The notes beneath the pieces are model-generated. The model worked only from the letters and a program-made list of their open reading frames with translations, was not told the DNA's origin and did no database searches. This document shows, piece by piece, positions 1 to 12,520 of a stretch of 64,000 bases of DNA (position 1 is its first letter; every line of letters begins with the position of its first letter). This stretch comes from Humulus lupulus (Eukaryota > Streptophyta > Magnoliopsida > Rosales > Cannabaceae), in NCBI RefSeq assembly GCF_963169125.1, contig NC_084799.1, positions 64,464,643-64,528,642 on the forward strand, given 5' to 3'. The translations under genes and the position numbers were made by a program.

Positions 1-698
1 AGTTTTGGCAGCTTCGACGCTCCTCACTAGCAGTTTCTGAACAATGCCCAGGACTGCAACACTCTTTACGAGAAGAGCATCGAGCTCCAGGCTGCGGTAG
101 CCTTTCTTCTCTCGCTATTAGCTGTATTTACACTTGGTCCATATGCTAATTTGATTTCTTTGTATGCCAGACTCTTGTTGTCTCTGTCCAGCTCAATTAT
201 AAGCTGAACAACGAGGTCCATTCGAGCATGTCCCTTGCTCAGGAGGCGAAGGATCTCCAGCTCAAACTGAGTGATGAGCTCAAGGCAACAAAAGCAAAAG
301 TGGAGGCAGCAGCTGAGGAGCTAAAGGCCAAGACTTTCGAGCTTGAAAATCTGAATGCCCGGCTCGCGGAGCTTGAGAAGGAAAATGCTCGGGTCAAGGA
401 GACCAATGCCAAGCTTGAAGAAGAGAAGGTCGTCACTTTCAAGATCATGGAGGGTGAAAAGGCTCGTCTTCTTGAAGAGTTTAAGGAGAAAAATGACCGA
501 GCAGTCGACATGGCCATGTACAGAATCTGGGCCAACAATGTCGACCTCGATACCAGCTTCTTAGGCCCTCTTGAAGCGAAGCTCGTGGCCAAATGGAAAG
601 CTCGGCTTGATGAGGAGGAGACTGCTCGAGATGAGGCGGAGGGAGCTGGGGAGGATGTTGATGCTGAGAAGGCCAAGGAGAATGCTCCTCCTTCTTAA
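1..698 (+). pseudogene. Antisense coiled-coil protein gene of Tat gypsy element (C-terminal part)
   Basis: Two exons read in one frame: 1-96 (donor GT at 97) and 171-698 (acceptor AG at 169-170). The second exon encodes a long charged heptad-type coiled coil rich in Glu, Lys, Ala and Leu, then a short globular piece (MYRIWANN...) and an acidic tail ending at 698. Exon 1-96 has an in-frame TAG at 28-30, so the copy is probably dead. The gene runs opposite to the gag-pol of its own element and sits past the integrase. The same arrangement recurs in copy 2 at 36,880-39,480. The missing N-terminus would be expected to resemble the 'putative gypsy-type transposon' (Transposase_28) domain seen there. 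Its function is not known. Confidence 0.7.
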
Positions 699-1733
699 AT
701 TTTACCTCGGGGCTGCGTCCCTCTGAATTTCTTGTAATAGCCTTTTATGTTTTTTTTTTATTGTTATTATTTATGCCCATGGGGCCAAGACAATTCTACA
801 ACTCATAAAAGAGCTGCCTTTTTATGATATTTGAGATACCATTTTTTGTCTTCACCTTTAATATATATGCTTTACATTTCTTAGGCTGAAATATTTTGCA
901 CAATTTATATTAAAGTGTCATATATGCCTGTTTATTCATACAAACATAGTTTGGATTTAAGTTCAAGGTTCAGTGCATTCATGCATTGTTTGCTCGAATT
1001 ATCCACTTCCGATCTAGTTATTTGTCAAGGTCAGATATTACTTTTACCATGCACCTAAAAGTGCTTATATGGCGTGTAATGCGAATGGTTTAGTTATATC
1101 TTACTTTTTTAGTTACTTTTTCTCTTCCTTGATTAGCTCCCCGAGGTTATGAGGTCGAAACTATTGTTTTGCAAGATACTACAGCCTCGATCTCGACTTA
1201 ACACGAAGTGGGTTATGCTCCAACTTACCGTCGATTAGTTTTAGCTGGTTTGTTCCAAACCTATTAAGGTTGTGTTAGGTTTGTAATCCATACACTTATA
1301 TTTTTATCTTTTGATAATTTGATTATGTTCAAACTTTCTTATCTCGCGCATTTGGCTATGTCCAAACACTTGTATGTTTATGATAGTTTGGCTATATCCA
1401 AACTATCTTAGCTCGCACATTTGGTTATATCCAAACACTTGTATGTATGTTTTTGATAGTTTGGTTATATCCAAACTATCTTAGTTTGCGCATTTGGTTA
1501 TGTCCAAACACTTGTATGTCTTTCGTATACGCTTTTTATTTTTTTCAAGCTGATGGTATATGTACCACTAATGCCCCCTTAATATCCTATGAATGCGACC
1601 ATAGGTTATTAAATTAAGAGAGATTGCAAAAAATACAACATATTAAAATGAAATCAAACTTTACTTGATAAATCCAAAAATAGAAAAACAGTACATATAA
1701 ACAAGCATGGTTATAGGCGACATCCTTCCTACA
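699..1733. other. Non-coding segment of Tat element between antisense gene and integrase end
   Basis: No open reading frame is convincing here. It contains a short tandem array (see 1,346-1,518). On the element's own strand it corresponds to the region just past the integrase, where the coding strands of pol and of the antisense gene converge. Confidence 0.6.
1346..1518. repeat. Short tandem repeat, about 2.5 copies, period about 70 bp
   Basis: The motif CATTTGGYTATRTCCAAACA, followed by CTTGTATG, occurs three times (near 1,349, 1,418 and 1,490). The spacers contain GATAGTTTGGYTATATCC. Spacing is about 69-73 bp and copies differ by a few bases. Confidence 0.8.
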
Positions 1734-4700
1734 TTATTGATAGTAAGGTCGTAGGTGCTCGCCATTCCATGCTCGTGGTACCAGACTTCCATCCAATCTT
1801 GCCAACTTGTACACGTCGGGTCGGATGAATGATTCTATCTGATAAGGTCCCTCCCAATTTTCCCCGAGCACGCCAGTTGCTGGATCCTGTGTTGCCAAGA
1901 ATACACGCCTTAGCACCAAATCTCCGACGCCGAATTTTCTATCTCAAACTCTTTTGTTGAAGTACCGGGTAGCTCGCTTTTGGTATGCATCATTTTTTAA
2001 TTGAGCTTCGTTCCTTCTTTCTTCGATCAGGTCCAGAGTTTCTTTGAGTTGAGAGTGGTTCGAGGTTTGATCATAAGCGAGGGCTCGAATTGTGGGAATT
2101 TTGACCTCGATTGGCAACATAGCCTCGCAATTGTATGCCAGAGAGAATGGGGTATGTCCTGTTGATGTACGGGCCGTGGTCCTATATCCCATAGAACTTG
2201 GGGCAATTCTTTGGGCCATTTTCCTTTAGCTTCTTCCAACTTTTTCTTTAGCGAACTCTTTAGGGTCTTGTTTACAGCTTCGACCTGGCCATTCACCTGG
2301 GGATGGGCCACTGATGAGAAGCTCTTCATTATCCCCTTTTTTTTTTTTGCAAAAGTTGGTAAACAGATTGCTGTCGAACTGGGTACCATTATCGGACACA
2401 ATCTTCCTTGGCATCCCATATCGGCATATGATGTTCTTCACCACGAAGTCAAGGAATTTCTTCGAGGTTATTTTCGCCAAAGGTTCGGCTTCAGTCCACT
2501 TCGTGAAGTAATCTACGGCGACTACTGCGTATTTTACTCCACCCTTGCCAGTCGGAATGGAGCCTATGAGGTCGATTCCCCAGACCGCAAATGGCCACGG
2601 GGAGGTCATCATAGTTATCTCGAATGGTGGAGCTCGAGGAATTGTGGCGAACCATTGGCACTTATCACACCTCTTGACGTAGTCGAACGAGTCTGATTTG
2701 ATGGTAGGCCAGAAGTATCCCTGACGTATGATCTTCTTGGACAGGCTATGCCCCCCAGTATGGTCTCCACAAAACCCTACATGAATTTCTTCTATGATTT
2801 TCTTAGCTTCGGGTGGGGTCACACATCGGAGTAGCGACATGGAATATCCTCTTCTATACAGCTTTCCATCTACAATGGTATACCTAGGGATTTGATACAT
2901 CAAATTTCAAGCCTTGGCCCGTTCTTCCGGGAGAACGTCGATCTCAAGGTATTCAACTATCGGAGTCATCCAGGTTGGCTCGGAATTAATCATACACACA
3001 TCCTCTTATTCTGGCTCGTCAATACTGGGCGTCGCGAGATGTTCGATTGGCACGAAATTTAGTTCGTCATGCTCGGTAGAGGTAGCAAGTCTGGCTAAGG
3101 AATCCGCGTTCGAGTTCTGTTCTCGGGGGACCTATTCTATTGCATAGAACTCGAAATGCTCTAGTGCCGATTTTTCCTTTTCTAAATATTTCGCCATTCT
3201 TGTACCGCGAGCCTGGTACTCTCCCAAAATTTGGTTAACCACCAGCTGGGAGTCATTGCAGCAATGTATTGCTTTGGCTTTGAGCTCCTTGGCTATGCGA
3301 AGTCCTGCCAGTAGAGCCTCGTACTCGGCCTCGTTATTCGACGCGTCGAAGTTAAATCTTAAGGCATAGTGAAATTGGCTTCCTGCATGGGTGATTAAAA
3401 TTACTCCTGCTCCCGCTCCATTTTCATTAGAGGACCCGTCAACATAAAGTTTCCATAGCTCGCGGGCCGGGGTTATAACTTCATCGTTGGCCACACCCGT
3501 ACACTCCACTATGAAGTCTGCCAAGGCTTGTCCCCTAATGGTCATCCTTGGATGATAAGTGATCTCGAATTGTCCGAGTTCAATGGCCCATTTGAGTAGT
3601 CGACCTCAAGCTTCTGGCTTGGACAAGACTTGTCTTAGTGGTTGATCAGTAAGTACATGGATGGGGTGCGCTTGAAAATAGGGTCGGATCTTTCGAGATG
3701 AGTGAATTAGGCTGAGAGCTAACTTCTCCATCAAGGGATATCTTGATTCTGCCCCCAGTAATCTTTTACAGACGTAATACACGGGCCTTTGCACTTTTTC
3801 TTCTTCCCGCATGAGTACCGCGCTTATGGCGTACTCGGTCGTAGCAAGGTATAGGTACAGAACTTCTCCCGTAATGGGTTTTGACAAGATGGGGGGTTCT
3901 GCGAGGTGTTTCCTGAGCTCTTGAAAAGCCAACTCACATTCTTCCGTCCATTCGAACTTCTTGCCTCCCCTCAAAAGGTTAAAAAATGGAAGACAACAGT
4001 CTTTAGATTTTGAAATAAACCTACTTAGTGTCGCCATCCTGCCAGTCAAACTTTGGACATCCTTATGTTTCTAAGGTGAAGGCATATCGATCAGAGCCTG
4101 GGTTTTGTCTGGATTAGCTTCTATCCCCCGAGCATTTACAATGAAGCCCAGGAATTTTCCTGAAGATACTCCGAAAGAGCACTTCTGAGGGTTAAGTTTC
4201 ATGTTATATCTCTGTAACACGGCAAACCATTCTTTGAGGTCATCCACATGGTTATTGTTAAGTTGAGATTTAACTAACATATCGTCAACATAAACTTCCA
4301 TGTTATTACCTATTTGTTCGAAGAACATCATGTTCACGAGTCACTGGTAAGTGGCTCCAGCATTTTTGAGCCCGAATGGCATGACATTATAACAATACAA
4401 CCCTTTGTCTGTTATGAAACTTGTATGCTATTAGTCAGGGGTATGCATGGCAATCTGGTTATATCCAAAATAGGCATCCATGAACGACATGAGTCCATGC
4501 CCTGCCGTTGCATCCACGAGTTGTTCGATCTGTGGTAAAGGGAAGCAGTCCTTAGGATAGGCCTTATTAAGGTCCGAGTAGTCAATACATGTCTACCATG
4601 TCCCGTTAGGCTTCGGGACCAATACTGGGTTGGCTACCCAATCGGGGTAAAAAGCATCCCTGATGAATGAGTTTGCTTTTAACATGTCTACTTCCTCTTT

Positions 4701-5849
4701 AAGGGCCTTCTTCCTATCGTCATCCAGTAGTCTTCGCTTTTGCTGTTTCGGCGAGAAGCTTTTGTCGATATTTAACGCGTGGCTCACTATATTTGGACTT
4801 ATCCCTATCATGTCTGAATGTGACCATGCGAAGACATCCTGGTTCTTCTTCATAAAGCAAATTAATTGCTATTTGGTTTCTTCGTGGAGGTTTTTCTCGA
4901 CCTTTACCGTTTTCGGGGGGTCTGATTCTTCGAGCCTGATTTCTTCGAGCTCTTCTAATGGTTCGAGATCAGCTCTTTCCTCCACTCTTGGATTGATTTC
5001 TTCATCTATCTCCAAGACTATCCCATCCTTAGTCTGAATAACGACGAGCACTTGTGCGCTCGCCTGCTTCTTTCCTCTTATGGAAATGCTATAGCATTCC
5101 CTTCCGGCTAACTGGTCTCCCTTCAGTGTCCCGATGCCACTAGAAGTTGGGAACTTGATGGCCAAATGCCTTACAGACGAGACTGCCCCCAGCCCTACTA
5201 GGGCGGGTCTCTCAAGCAACACGTTGTAGGCCGATGGCAGGTCCACTACTACAAACTCCATCATCTTGGTTGTTGAGACTGGGTAGTCTCCCAAGGTCAC
5301 AGGGAGTTCAATGGACCCCATGCAGGAAATCCCTTCTCCTGAAAAACCGTACAACGTCGTTGCACAAGCTTTTAGGTCATGAAGCGTGAGTCCCATCTTT
5401 TCTAAGGTGGCCTTATAGAGAATGTTCACTGAGCTCCCATTATCAATGAGAACCCGGTGAACCCTCTTGTTCGCGAGCTGGAGAGTGATGACCACTGGGT
5501 CGTTGTGAGGAAACTGAACATAGGACGCATCGTCCTCAGTAAAGGTTATAGGCTGAGATTCAACCTTTTGGTACTTTAAAGCTCTGAGTTCGGGTTCATA
5601 AGGGGACCCGTCCCCAGTTTTCAGCTCGTTCACGTATCGCTTCTGGTCATTCTTGCTTGATCCTGCGAGGTGAGGCCCGCCCGAGATGGTTACCACATAT
5701 TCTCCATCAATCGGAGGGGGTCTCTCTTCTTCCCTAGCCCGGGAATTGTTGTTTTGAGCAGGCGGCAATGCAGCTGTCCTCTGGCTGGTAGAAGTCTGAT
5801 TATTGTTTTGGTTCCTGACATACTGCTTGAAGTATCCTCTCGAGATCAA
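1734..5849 (-). pseudogene. Tat gypsy pol: protease, RT, RNase H, second RNase H, integrase (degraded)
   Basis: From the 5' end: an aspartic protease core with DNGSS (near 5,435); reverse transcriptase with FMDAY and YVDDMLVKS (about 4,853-4,071); RNase H (4,049-3,606); a second RNase H with YVDGSS and EAEYEAL (3,545-3,132); and integrase with an N-terminal His/Cys zinc-binding region, a core with GIDLIGS, DNGTQF and a later catalytic Glu, and a C-terminal EHLRPYY end (2,903-1,734). Breaks include a stop directly after NGTW (near 4,595), another near 3,600, and a frameshift at a 12-T run (2,337-2,348 on the plus strand) inside the integrase core. No functional product is possible without repair. 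Confidence 0.88.
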
Positions 5850-8800
5850 TCCTTTGATCTCTTACTTCAGTTTCCTGCATTCATCAGTAGTGTGTCCAGT
5901 ATCTCTGTGAAATCAACAGTATTTATTGGAGTCTCTCTTGGACTTTTGATTTCTCATGGGGTCTGGACGCCTGAAAGGGACCTGGTTTTCATTAGCCAGG
6001 TAAATATTCTCCCGAGACTCGTTGAGCTCGGTGTACACCTTGAACACGGAGAAATACCTTTCCCTTTTCTTCTTCTTTCCCCCTTCCGCCTCGGGGTTAA
6101 TTCCTTCATTCTTCTTCCTTTTGGAAGGGTTTTCTGCAGGGGGTTTCGAGGCTGATGGGTCTGCCGAGGTCGAGGCAGGATTTATGTTTGTCGTTGTAGT
6201 TATGGGCTGAGAGGTCATATTTAGTGTTAACCTCGCCTCTTCTACATTGACAAACCTTTGAGCTCGCCTATTAAACTTGGTTATTGACCTTACAGGCTTC
6301 CTCTGCATATTTTCCCAGAGGGGACTTCTCGGCATTACCCCAGCTTGGACGTCCATTAAATGACCACTGTCGTCTACATCCCGAGTTCGGGCAACTTCCA
6401 GATTGAATCTTGTGAGGTAGCTTTTCAACGTTTCATTTGGTTGTTGCCAGACATGTAGGAAAAAGCTTATACATGATCTTTATTTATTTTCATGTATATC
6501 TAATATTAAACAAATTAATACAAGATAGCCTAAAACATGTATCTAAAACTGAATTCAAAGAGAAATAAATAATATAATACTTACAGTATACGCAGCGGAA
6601 TTAAGAGTCCTTCATTCAGTTTCTCTAACTCTTGTATCCTCTCTGTCGCAGAGTATTATCAATAAACTGAACTGATCTTCTATTTTCTTCAAGATCTTCC
6701 AATGTATTCTTAGAACCACCTAGACTAGTGTGGGAAATTCTCAACACATGAGATAGATATAGAGAGAAGAAGAGAAAATAACAAAGAGGCTTAGAAAAGG
6801 ACTTGTGTTTAGAGAGAATATAAAACTATCAGAAAATCTGACTTGTGACTTATCTGTCGTCTCTGAAATCTTCTCTCTAAGCACTCCTTTTATAGACTCA
6901 ATTAGACCATTTAATTTAATTAAAAAATCAATAAAATAACAGCCATTTTGAAGCCCTAGGTCAAAATTATCATGGGCTATAGACCCGTGAAATTTCCCAT
7001 TTGATTATAAGCCCATTGGACTTAAAATCAAGGCCTGTATTATTTTCTATTGATTTAATTAATTAAATAATTATTTAAATCCTTTATCAAATTAATTATT
7101 TATAATTTGAACATTGATTTAAATTTATTTATTAATTTATATACAAATTTATCTTAATTAATAAATCTGCCATAATTTCTCTTTTCTTCTCAAAATTACA
7201 CAACTCTGTGAAACTATCCAAAATTGACCTAGTCAACTTTGATAATTCTAATTGATGATTAAATCAATTAATTGAGACTATCTAGATGATTTTATCCAAG
7301 GTACAATGGGGACCATGGGCCTATGAAATCAAGCTCCAATAAGTTATCATAAATTTAACAAATTTACTAACTTATTAATTCCTCGTGACTCCACTATAGA
7401 CTTGGAATTGCACTCTTGAATTCATAGAACGCTCTATAACAAATATAGATACACTATTAATTATCCATTGTTATAACCATAATTGTCACTCAATCTTCTA
7501 TAGACGGTCTACAATGAGATAGGACTAAAATACCGTTTTACCCCTCATTGTATTTTATCCTTAAAACACTTAGTTCCTTGTAAATGATATTTCAGTAAAC
7601 TAATTTAATTACTGAAATGAGATCTCTATCATTTAACACCTTGAACCAAACTAAAAGGAAACCATCATTTCACTTCTTCATCAGAAGCTATAGATGTTCA
7701 TATCTATGATTAACACTCCCACTCAATTATACTACCGAGTTCCCAAGATGTAAGTATGGGCTAGTCCGTAGGGTAAGCTGGTAACGAACAAGTCAAAGAA
7801 CTCAAACAATACAATCAATTAGAATACTAACCACTCAGAATTGAGATTGAATTGACCTATGGTCAACTATATGATATGACTAGAATAGATAATAACGGTA
7901 TGTTTACTTATCTTATCAACTGTCAATATCGGTCCTGTCCGATGTAACAAATACATCCGATCTTATCTACTTTGCTAATGTTCTGGAAAGAACATAACAC
8001 TGTAATGTGTAAGAAGATCATATCGTAGATTGGCAAGTCAGTGTAAATCCGGTGCACTGACTAATCTTAGGACTAACTTATTTTGAACATATAATCATAT
8101 TTATATTCCACTGTGATTACGTCACTATAAATAATATTAGCTATATGCTCGGGATTTAATAGAAGATTATATTAAACAAATAATCATGAAAATAAAACAT
8201 GTGAGCAAAGTGATTGACCAAGTCAAAAAATGATTTCTATTCTTTTATTGATAATAAAATGAGATTACAAAGAATTTGGGTTTTAATTAGGGCATAAAAC
8301 CCCAACAAGACATTGGTCAGGGACGATGCCTCGGGCCTTATCCCGATCATGGATCTAAACTGCTTCTTAAAATCTTTTGAAAACTGATCCCAAGAAGTGA
8401 TTGAATGTCTCTTATATTTTTTGAACCAGTTTTTCACTGGTCCTGTAAGCGATGCTGGAAATAACATGCATCTGAGCTCGTAACCCACATTACTTGCTCT
8501 CATTATAGTGTTAAATGTACTCAAATGACTATACAGGTCGGATTTCCCTTCAAAAGGTGGGACATGAGGAATCTAAAACCCTTGAGGAAATAGAGTGTTG
8601 GAAATGTGGGGAGCAAATGGTTCGAGCTCCTCATCACAATCTTCGTCCCGATTCCGACCTCGCTCATTCTGTAAGAGCCTAAATGCTCTTTCCAGTTGAT
8701 CAATTCTATCCTGAACAGGGTCCACAGGGGGTATCGCCTGAAATTGGTTATCATTGATCACAATTCCAGGCTCGCGCCTTCGTAGGGGATCCTTGCGCCC

Positions 8801-9793
8801 ATTTAGGTGATCTCTCAGATCTGGGTTCGAGGGATTACCACTCCCCCGATTCTGATTCAGGTGTTCCCGCAAGTCAGGGTGGTTCCTTTGGTCCCTAGTA
8901 TTTCTACGTCCTTGATCATACATACTGACTGATTTTGTGTCCCCTGAGTCATCGCTGGCGAGGCTCGCCGCATGATTGTTTCGAGATGGATTCCTTTTAG
9001 GCTGCCTCGTCTCTGCAGTGCGAGACCGAGACATTTGGCTTCTCGTAGGCTGGGCGCCTCTCCATTCTCTAGCAGCTTCTCCATTCTCCTGCTTCCGTCC
9101 AGACCACCTTTCCCTATCACCCTGAGTCGGTTGTGTGTTCCTCCGAGGCGGTGAGGGGTATCTTATCGGCGATGGAGGGAACCGTATGGGTGATGGTGGC
9201 TGCCACCCATTTCGGGGTCTGGATGGTCCCCTCGCCTGTGCCGGCTCAATAACATTCTGCCTATTACCAGGATTCTGAGTCTGAGCCTCTGCAGGGGCTC
9301 GGTTATTCCCAGTTTCAACTGGTAACTCAGCAATTGAGTTAACCAGAGCTCTAGGCCGGGTGTTTCTTCCGGGCCTCGAGAGAGCAGGTTGCTCTGCCGG
9401 TGGCGAAGGTTGCTCCGTTCTTCTTGTGGCAGCGTTTTTGCGAGGTCGCCCACGAGGCCTGCGGGGAGGAACATGAACGTCTTGTGGAGGTGGGGCTTGG
9501 TTCTCAGGTGGAGGTTGAGGCTGAGCCGCCTGTGCCTCCGCAGTTAACCTAGCCAGCTTCTCATTCTGCTTTTTGGCTTTAGCCAACTATTTTCTTAACT
9601 GTCAGTTTTCGAGTTCCACAATGGTGACATACCGCTTGGGATTATAATACATGTCTTCATCATCCCTGGGAGCCGGAGGTCCTCGAGAATCGGAGGACTC
9701 ACTTCTCTCTTCTGGTTCTGGATTCGTCATCGGCTGCTTCCCAGGGCGTCGTGGATAGTTTTCTTCAGGAATATTCTGATTATTTGCGGCCAT
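5850..9793 (-). pseudogene. Tat gypsy gag, interrupted by a solo LTR
   Basis: The likely start codon is at 9,793, about 30 bases past the primer binding site (MAANNQN...). The N-terminal half is Pro/Arg/Gln-rich and low in complexity. The conserved retrotransposon gag region (SLTGPVKNWF, DQFSKDFKKQF) lies at about 8,524-8,313, and the reading resumes at 6,448 on the far side of the inserted LTR (QQPNETLKSYLTRF). The C-terminal end has a zinc-knuckle-like C-x2-H-x4-H-x4-C pattern (CxFHRDTGHTTDEC) near 5,910-5,870. Breaks: two in-frame stops near 9,590-9,605, a stop after LFPQGF near 8,570, a stop near 5,912, and the 1,854-bp insertion. Gag would package the element's RNA. Confidence 0.85.
6454..8307 (-). 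mobile_element. Solo LTR, 1,854 bp, inserted in Tat gag
   Basis: Read on the minus strand the insert starts TGTTGGGGTTTTATGCCC and ends TTTTTCCTACA, the canonical TG...CA form. On the plus strand it is flanked by the 5-bp direct repeat AGACA at 6,449-6,453 and 8,308-8,312. Removing the insert and one repeat rejoins the gag reading frame (SLTNV to QQPNETL), which confirms the borders. No internal coding region is present, so it is a solo LTR left by LTR-LTR recombination. The starting sequence resembles plant copia LTRs, but the clade is not certain. Confidence 0.88.
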
Positions 9794-9821
9794 AGCTAAT
9801 CAGGGATTGTACTGCTTCAGG

Positions 9822-9839
9822 CTCTCAATGAAAGCACCA
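9822..9839 (-). other. Putative primer binding site of Tat element, copy 1
   Basis: On the minus strand TGGTGCTTTCATTGAGAG follows the LTR end and precedes the gag start by about 30 bases. TGG is the complement of a tRNA 3' CCA end. Which tRNA it matches was not determined. Confidence 0.6.
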
Positions 9840-9845
9840 AACTAT

Positions 9846-10668
9846 TGACGTTGTTTTTTGTCAACTTAAAATGTAGAGCAATCAAACAATAGGAACTATG
9901 GCGCAGATGAATAATATGCTGACACAACAAGAATTGTACGTGGTTCAGCAGTTAACTCTGCCTAGTGCACGAGTCTATTTTATTAAGACTTGGAGTTTTC
10001 TGGAAATCCTTCAGGGATGAATTCTCCAGAATTTCTCTCAGTATATCAAAAGATCTATCCTTTACAAATGTTCACGACCTCTCTATTTATAGAGAGTTCT
10101 CAGAGTTCATTCCCACATATTTCGGGAAGATACTTCTGCTTATTAATTAAAATAATGATATTAAATATTGTAACTCCAATATACAAGGAAACGTCCCCTG
10201 AAGACCCAGGGGCGAATAACAAACTTGTTAATATCTCTTTAATGTTGGGATGTTACAACAATAAATATCCTTAAAAGTACGGAACGCGTTACATCAGATG
10301 ACTCATTGAATCTTTCGAGGTCAGCAACCAGCATCATGTCGGTCAAGGTTTATAGATAAGTTACGAACTAGTCGCCTTACTCCAAGACCAGCTCGGAGCA
10401 GGTAGATACCATTGAGGCTGTTACATTTTGAGCTTGTACTCTTTTTAAGCTCGGGCTACTTGATCCGAAGACACTCGACAACGGATATACCCCGATGCTT
10501 TGTCTTTCGAGCTTAGAAAGAACTTCGAGGTTAAATGTCTTCGAGGTTGCCATCTTGATTCGAGGGTTTAACATCTGGACCATGAACATGCATTTTAGAT
10601 ATCTCGAGATCACACTTGACGAGTCTAGCTTTCGATGTCACAATCTCAAGTCTCGAAATTTGGGCGTA
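9846..10668 (-). repeat. 5' LTR of Tat element, copy 1 (approximate borders)
   Basis: Lies immediately upstream of the primer binding site. On the minus strand it contains a TATA-like CTATAAATAGAGAG (around 10,092-10,079), placed as expected for an LTR promoter. A downstream segment, ACTCGTG...GAACCACGTA, also occurs in the LTR of copy 2 (near 41,960-42,005). The outer border is set where sequence related to the neighbouring inverted-repeat element starts, near 10,669. Confidence 0.65.
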
Positions 10669-11612
10669 ATAACTATGACTACTATATGATCGTGCCCCTC
10701 GAATGATTTGCGATGTTAAAAATTCCCCCCGAACTATGCACATTACTGAAATATGGGACTTCTGTTAGATTTCGTCCTAGGTGGCTAACGGATTGATGAT
10801 ATAGCATTTTGTCTCTTGATGCGGCAGTGTCATGTGTAGAATAATTAGAAATTTTGCCCCCCGAACTTTGACCACTACCAAATTGTGTCCTTTTTATTAA
10901 GACTAATTTTTTTTTTATATGATAATTAAATCCTTAAAAATTAAAAAAAATCATTTTAAAATATTAAGAAAATAATCAATACTAAAAGTTTCAAATATAA
11001 AATTCAAATACTCAAAAATAAAAATCTAATTAATAGCAAATAATTTTTTTTTACTTTTTCTTTTCTTTTACAATATAAAATAAATATATTTTAATATAAA
11101 AATTAAAAAATAAATCCTAAAACAAAAAAATTTCCCCTTTGTCCTCCTCTTAAATTAAAATTTTTATTTATTTATTTAAGTATTTCATCCACCACTTTAA
11201 TTAAAGGTATTTTTTTTGTTTTAGTATTTATTTTAAATGTTCATTCTAAAATAGTTTTAATTAATATTGTAAAAGAAAAAGTAAAAAATAGTTATTTGTT
11301 GATAATTAAAAAAAAATTATTTATTAAGGATTTAATTATTATTTTTAAGAAAAAATATTTTTTTTTTATAAAAGGGGTATAATTTGGTAGTGGTCAAAGT
11401 TCGGGAGGGGGGGGGGGGATTGATAATTATTCTACACATAGCACTGCCACATCAACAGACAATATGCTACATCATCAATCTGTTAGCCACATAGGATGAA
11501 ATCTAACAGAAGTCCCATATTTTAGTAACGTACATAGTTCGGGGGGAATTTTTAACATCGCGAATCATTTAGGGGGCACGATCATACAATGGTCATAGTT
11601 CGGGGGACAAAA
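10669..11612. mobile_element. Long-terminal-inverted-repeat (foldback/MULE-like) non-autonomous element, left end cut
   Basis: The first roughly 215 bases (10,671-10,885) match the reverse complement of the last roughly 230 bases (11,385-11,612). Shared stretches include GATCGTGCCCC, TTAAAAATTCCCCCCGAACT, GGGACTTCTGTTAGATTTC and AACTTTGACCACTACCAAAT. The middle is AT-rich and has no gene. The right end has an outer segment (ACTATGACC preceded by GTCCCCCGA when reversed) that the left end lacks. This suggests the Tat LTR sits inside the left repeat. Long inverted repeats of this kind are typical of MULE-derived or foldback elements. No 9-bp target duplication could be identified. Confidence 0.75.
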
Positions 11613-12515
11613 ATGCTATTTATTCTATTTTGTTATATATAAAATCATACATATCATTTTAATTTATTATATTATTAATATTATAAAAAAAACATATTTG
11701 ATGTAGGGAAATTTTTGTCAATTTATCACTTATTTCATTTCATTCACACACCAAATCAGACAAAATAATTTTGATTCTAATGTTCATTCTAACAACAAAG
11801 CAAACATCTTAATCAATTCTCATTACCATTTTTATTCCAATCAATTACCGTTCCATCAAACCAATGACCATCTTAGCTCTTACCGACGCTCTCATATTCT
11901 TGTATACGAGTTGAGAAAGTTTAGCAAACAAAGAAAAAAAAATTGTAATCACAAATAAATTTTGCAAGTTTCACAAAAAGAGAAAAATAAAATTTAGCCA
12001 AGAGAAAAACAAGGATATAATCATCATTTGCATATAGTTTATATAGGGGCATTATAGTTTATGTAAAATTCTCTTATATTTACACCCAAAAATATATAAA
12101 GACACCCATTGATTAAAAAAAAATTATTTTTTAAAATTATTTTTGAGACTTTTACTTAATTTTTTTATTTTGATAATCTTTAATTTCTATTTTTGTTAAT
12201 TTTAATAATTTTACTTTCTCTTGTTTTCATATATATATATACATATATTTAAATAATGTATAATTTTTTAGAAAAAAATTGTATTTTAATCTTTTTGTTT
12301 TAATTTTTTCTATCTAAATATTTAAAATATATATTATTTAAATGTATTTTTTAAAACATGAAAAAGAATAAAAAAATATATAAAAATGTGAGCATAAGTT
12401 GAAAAAAAATATTTATATTTATATTAATTTTTAATAAAAATAGGGTGTCTTTAATCAAATTTTGGGGTGTTAGTATTACGCCCATTTAGATAAAGTTACA
12501 ATAAATTAAGAAATT
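11613..12515. other. AT-rich non-coding DNA
   Basis: No open frame, inverted repeat or known element end is convincing. It contains long A/T runs and a short (AT)n tract near 12,230. Confidence 0.6.
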
Positions 12516-12520
12516 GTATG

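Larger units (their letters stand above)
1..10668 (-). mobile_element. Ty3/gypsy LTR retrotransposon, Tat lineage, copy 1, decayed, runs off left edge
   Basis: Read on the minus strand, the order is LTR (about 10,668-9,846), primer binding site, gag (9,793-5,850), then protease, reverse transcriptase, RNase H, a second RNase H and integrase (5,849-1,734), followed by a non-coding stretch and a plus-strand coiled-coil gene (1-698). Two consecutive RNase H-like domains and no chromodomain after integrase are features of the plant Tat/Retand/Ogre group. Every coding region has stops or frameshifts, so this is an old inactive copy. The 3' LTR lies outside the window. A solo LTR (6,454-8,307) is inserted in gag. 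The outer 5' LTR edge is approximate because no clean TG dinucleotide or target duplication is visible. Confidence 0.88.

Noticed and set aside
239..676. Open frame on the minus strand rich in Ser
   Set aside because: It is the complement of the coiled-coil exon; the Ser runs mirror Glu/Lys codons.
2211..2696. Plus-strand open frame of 161 codons
   Set aside because: Lies opposite the integrase domain, whose motifs are clear on the minus strand.
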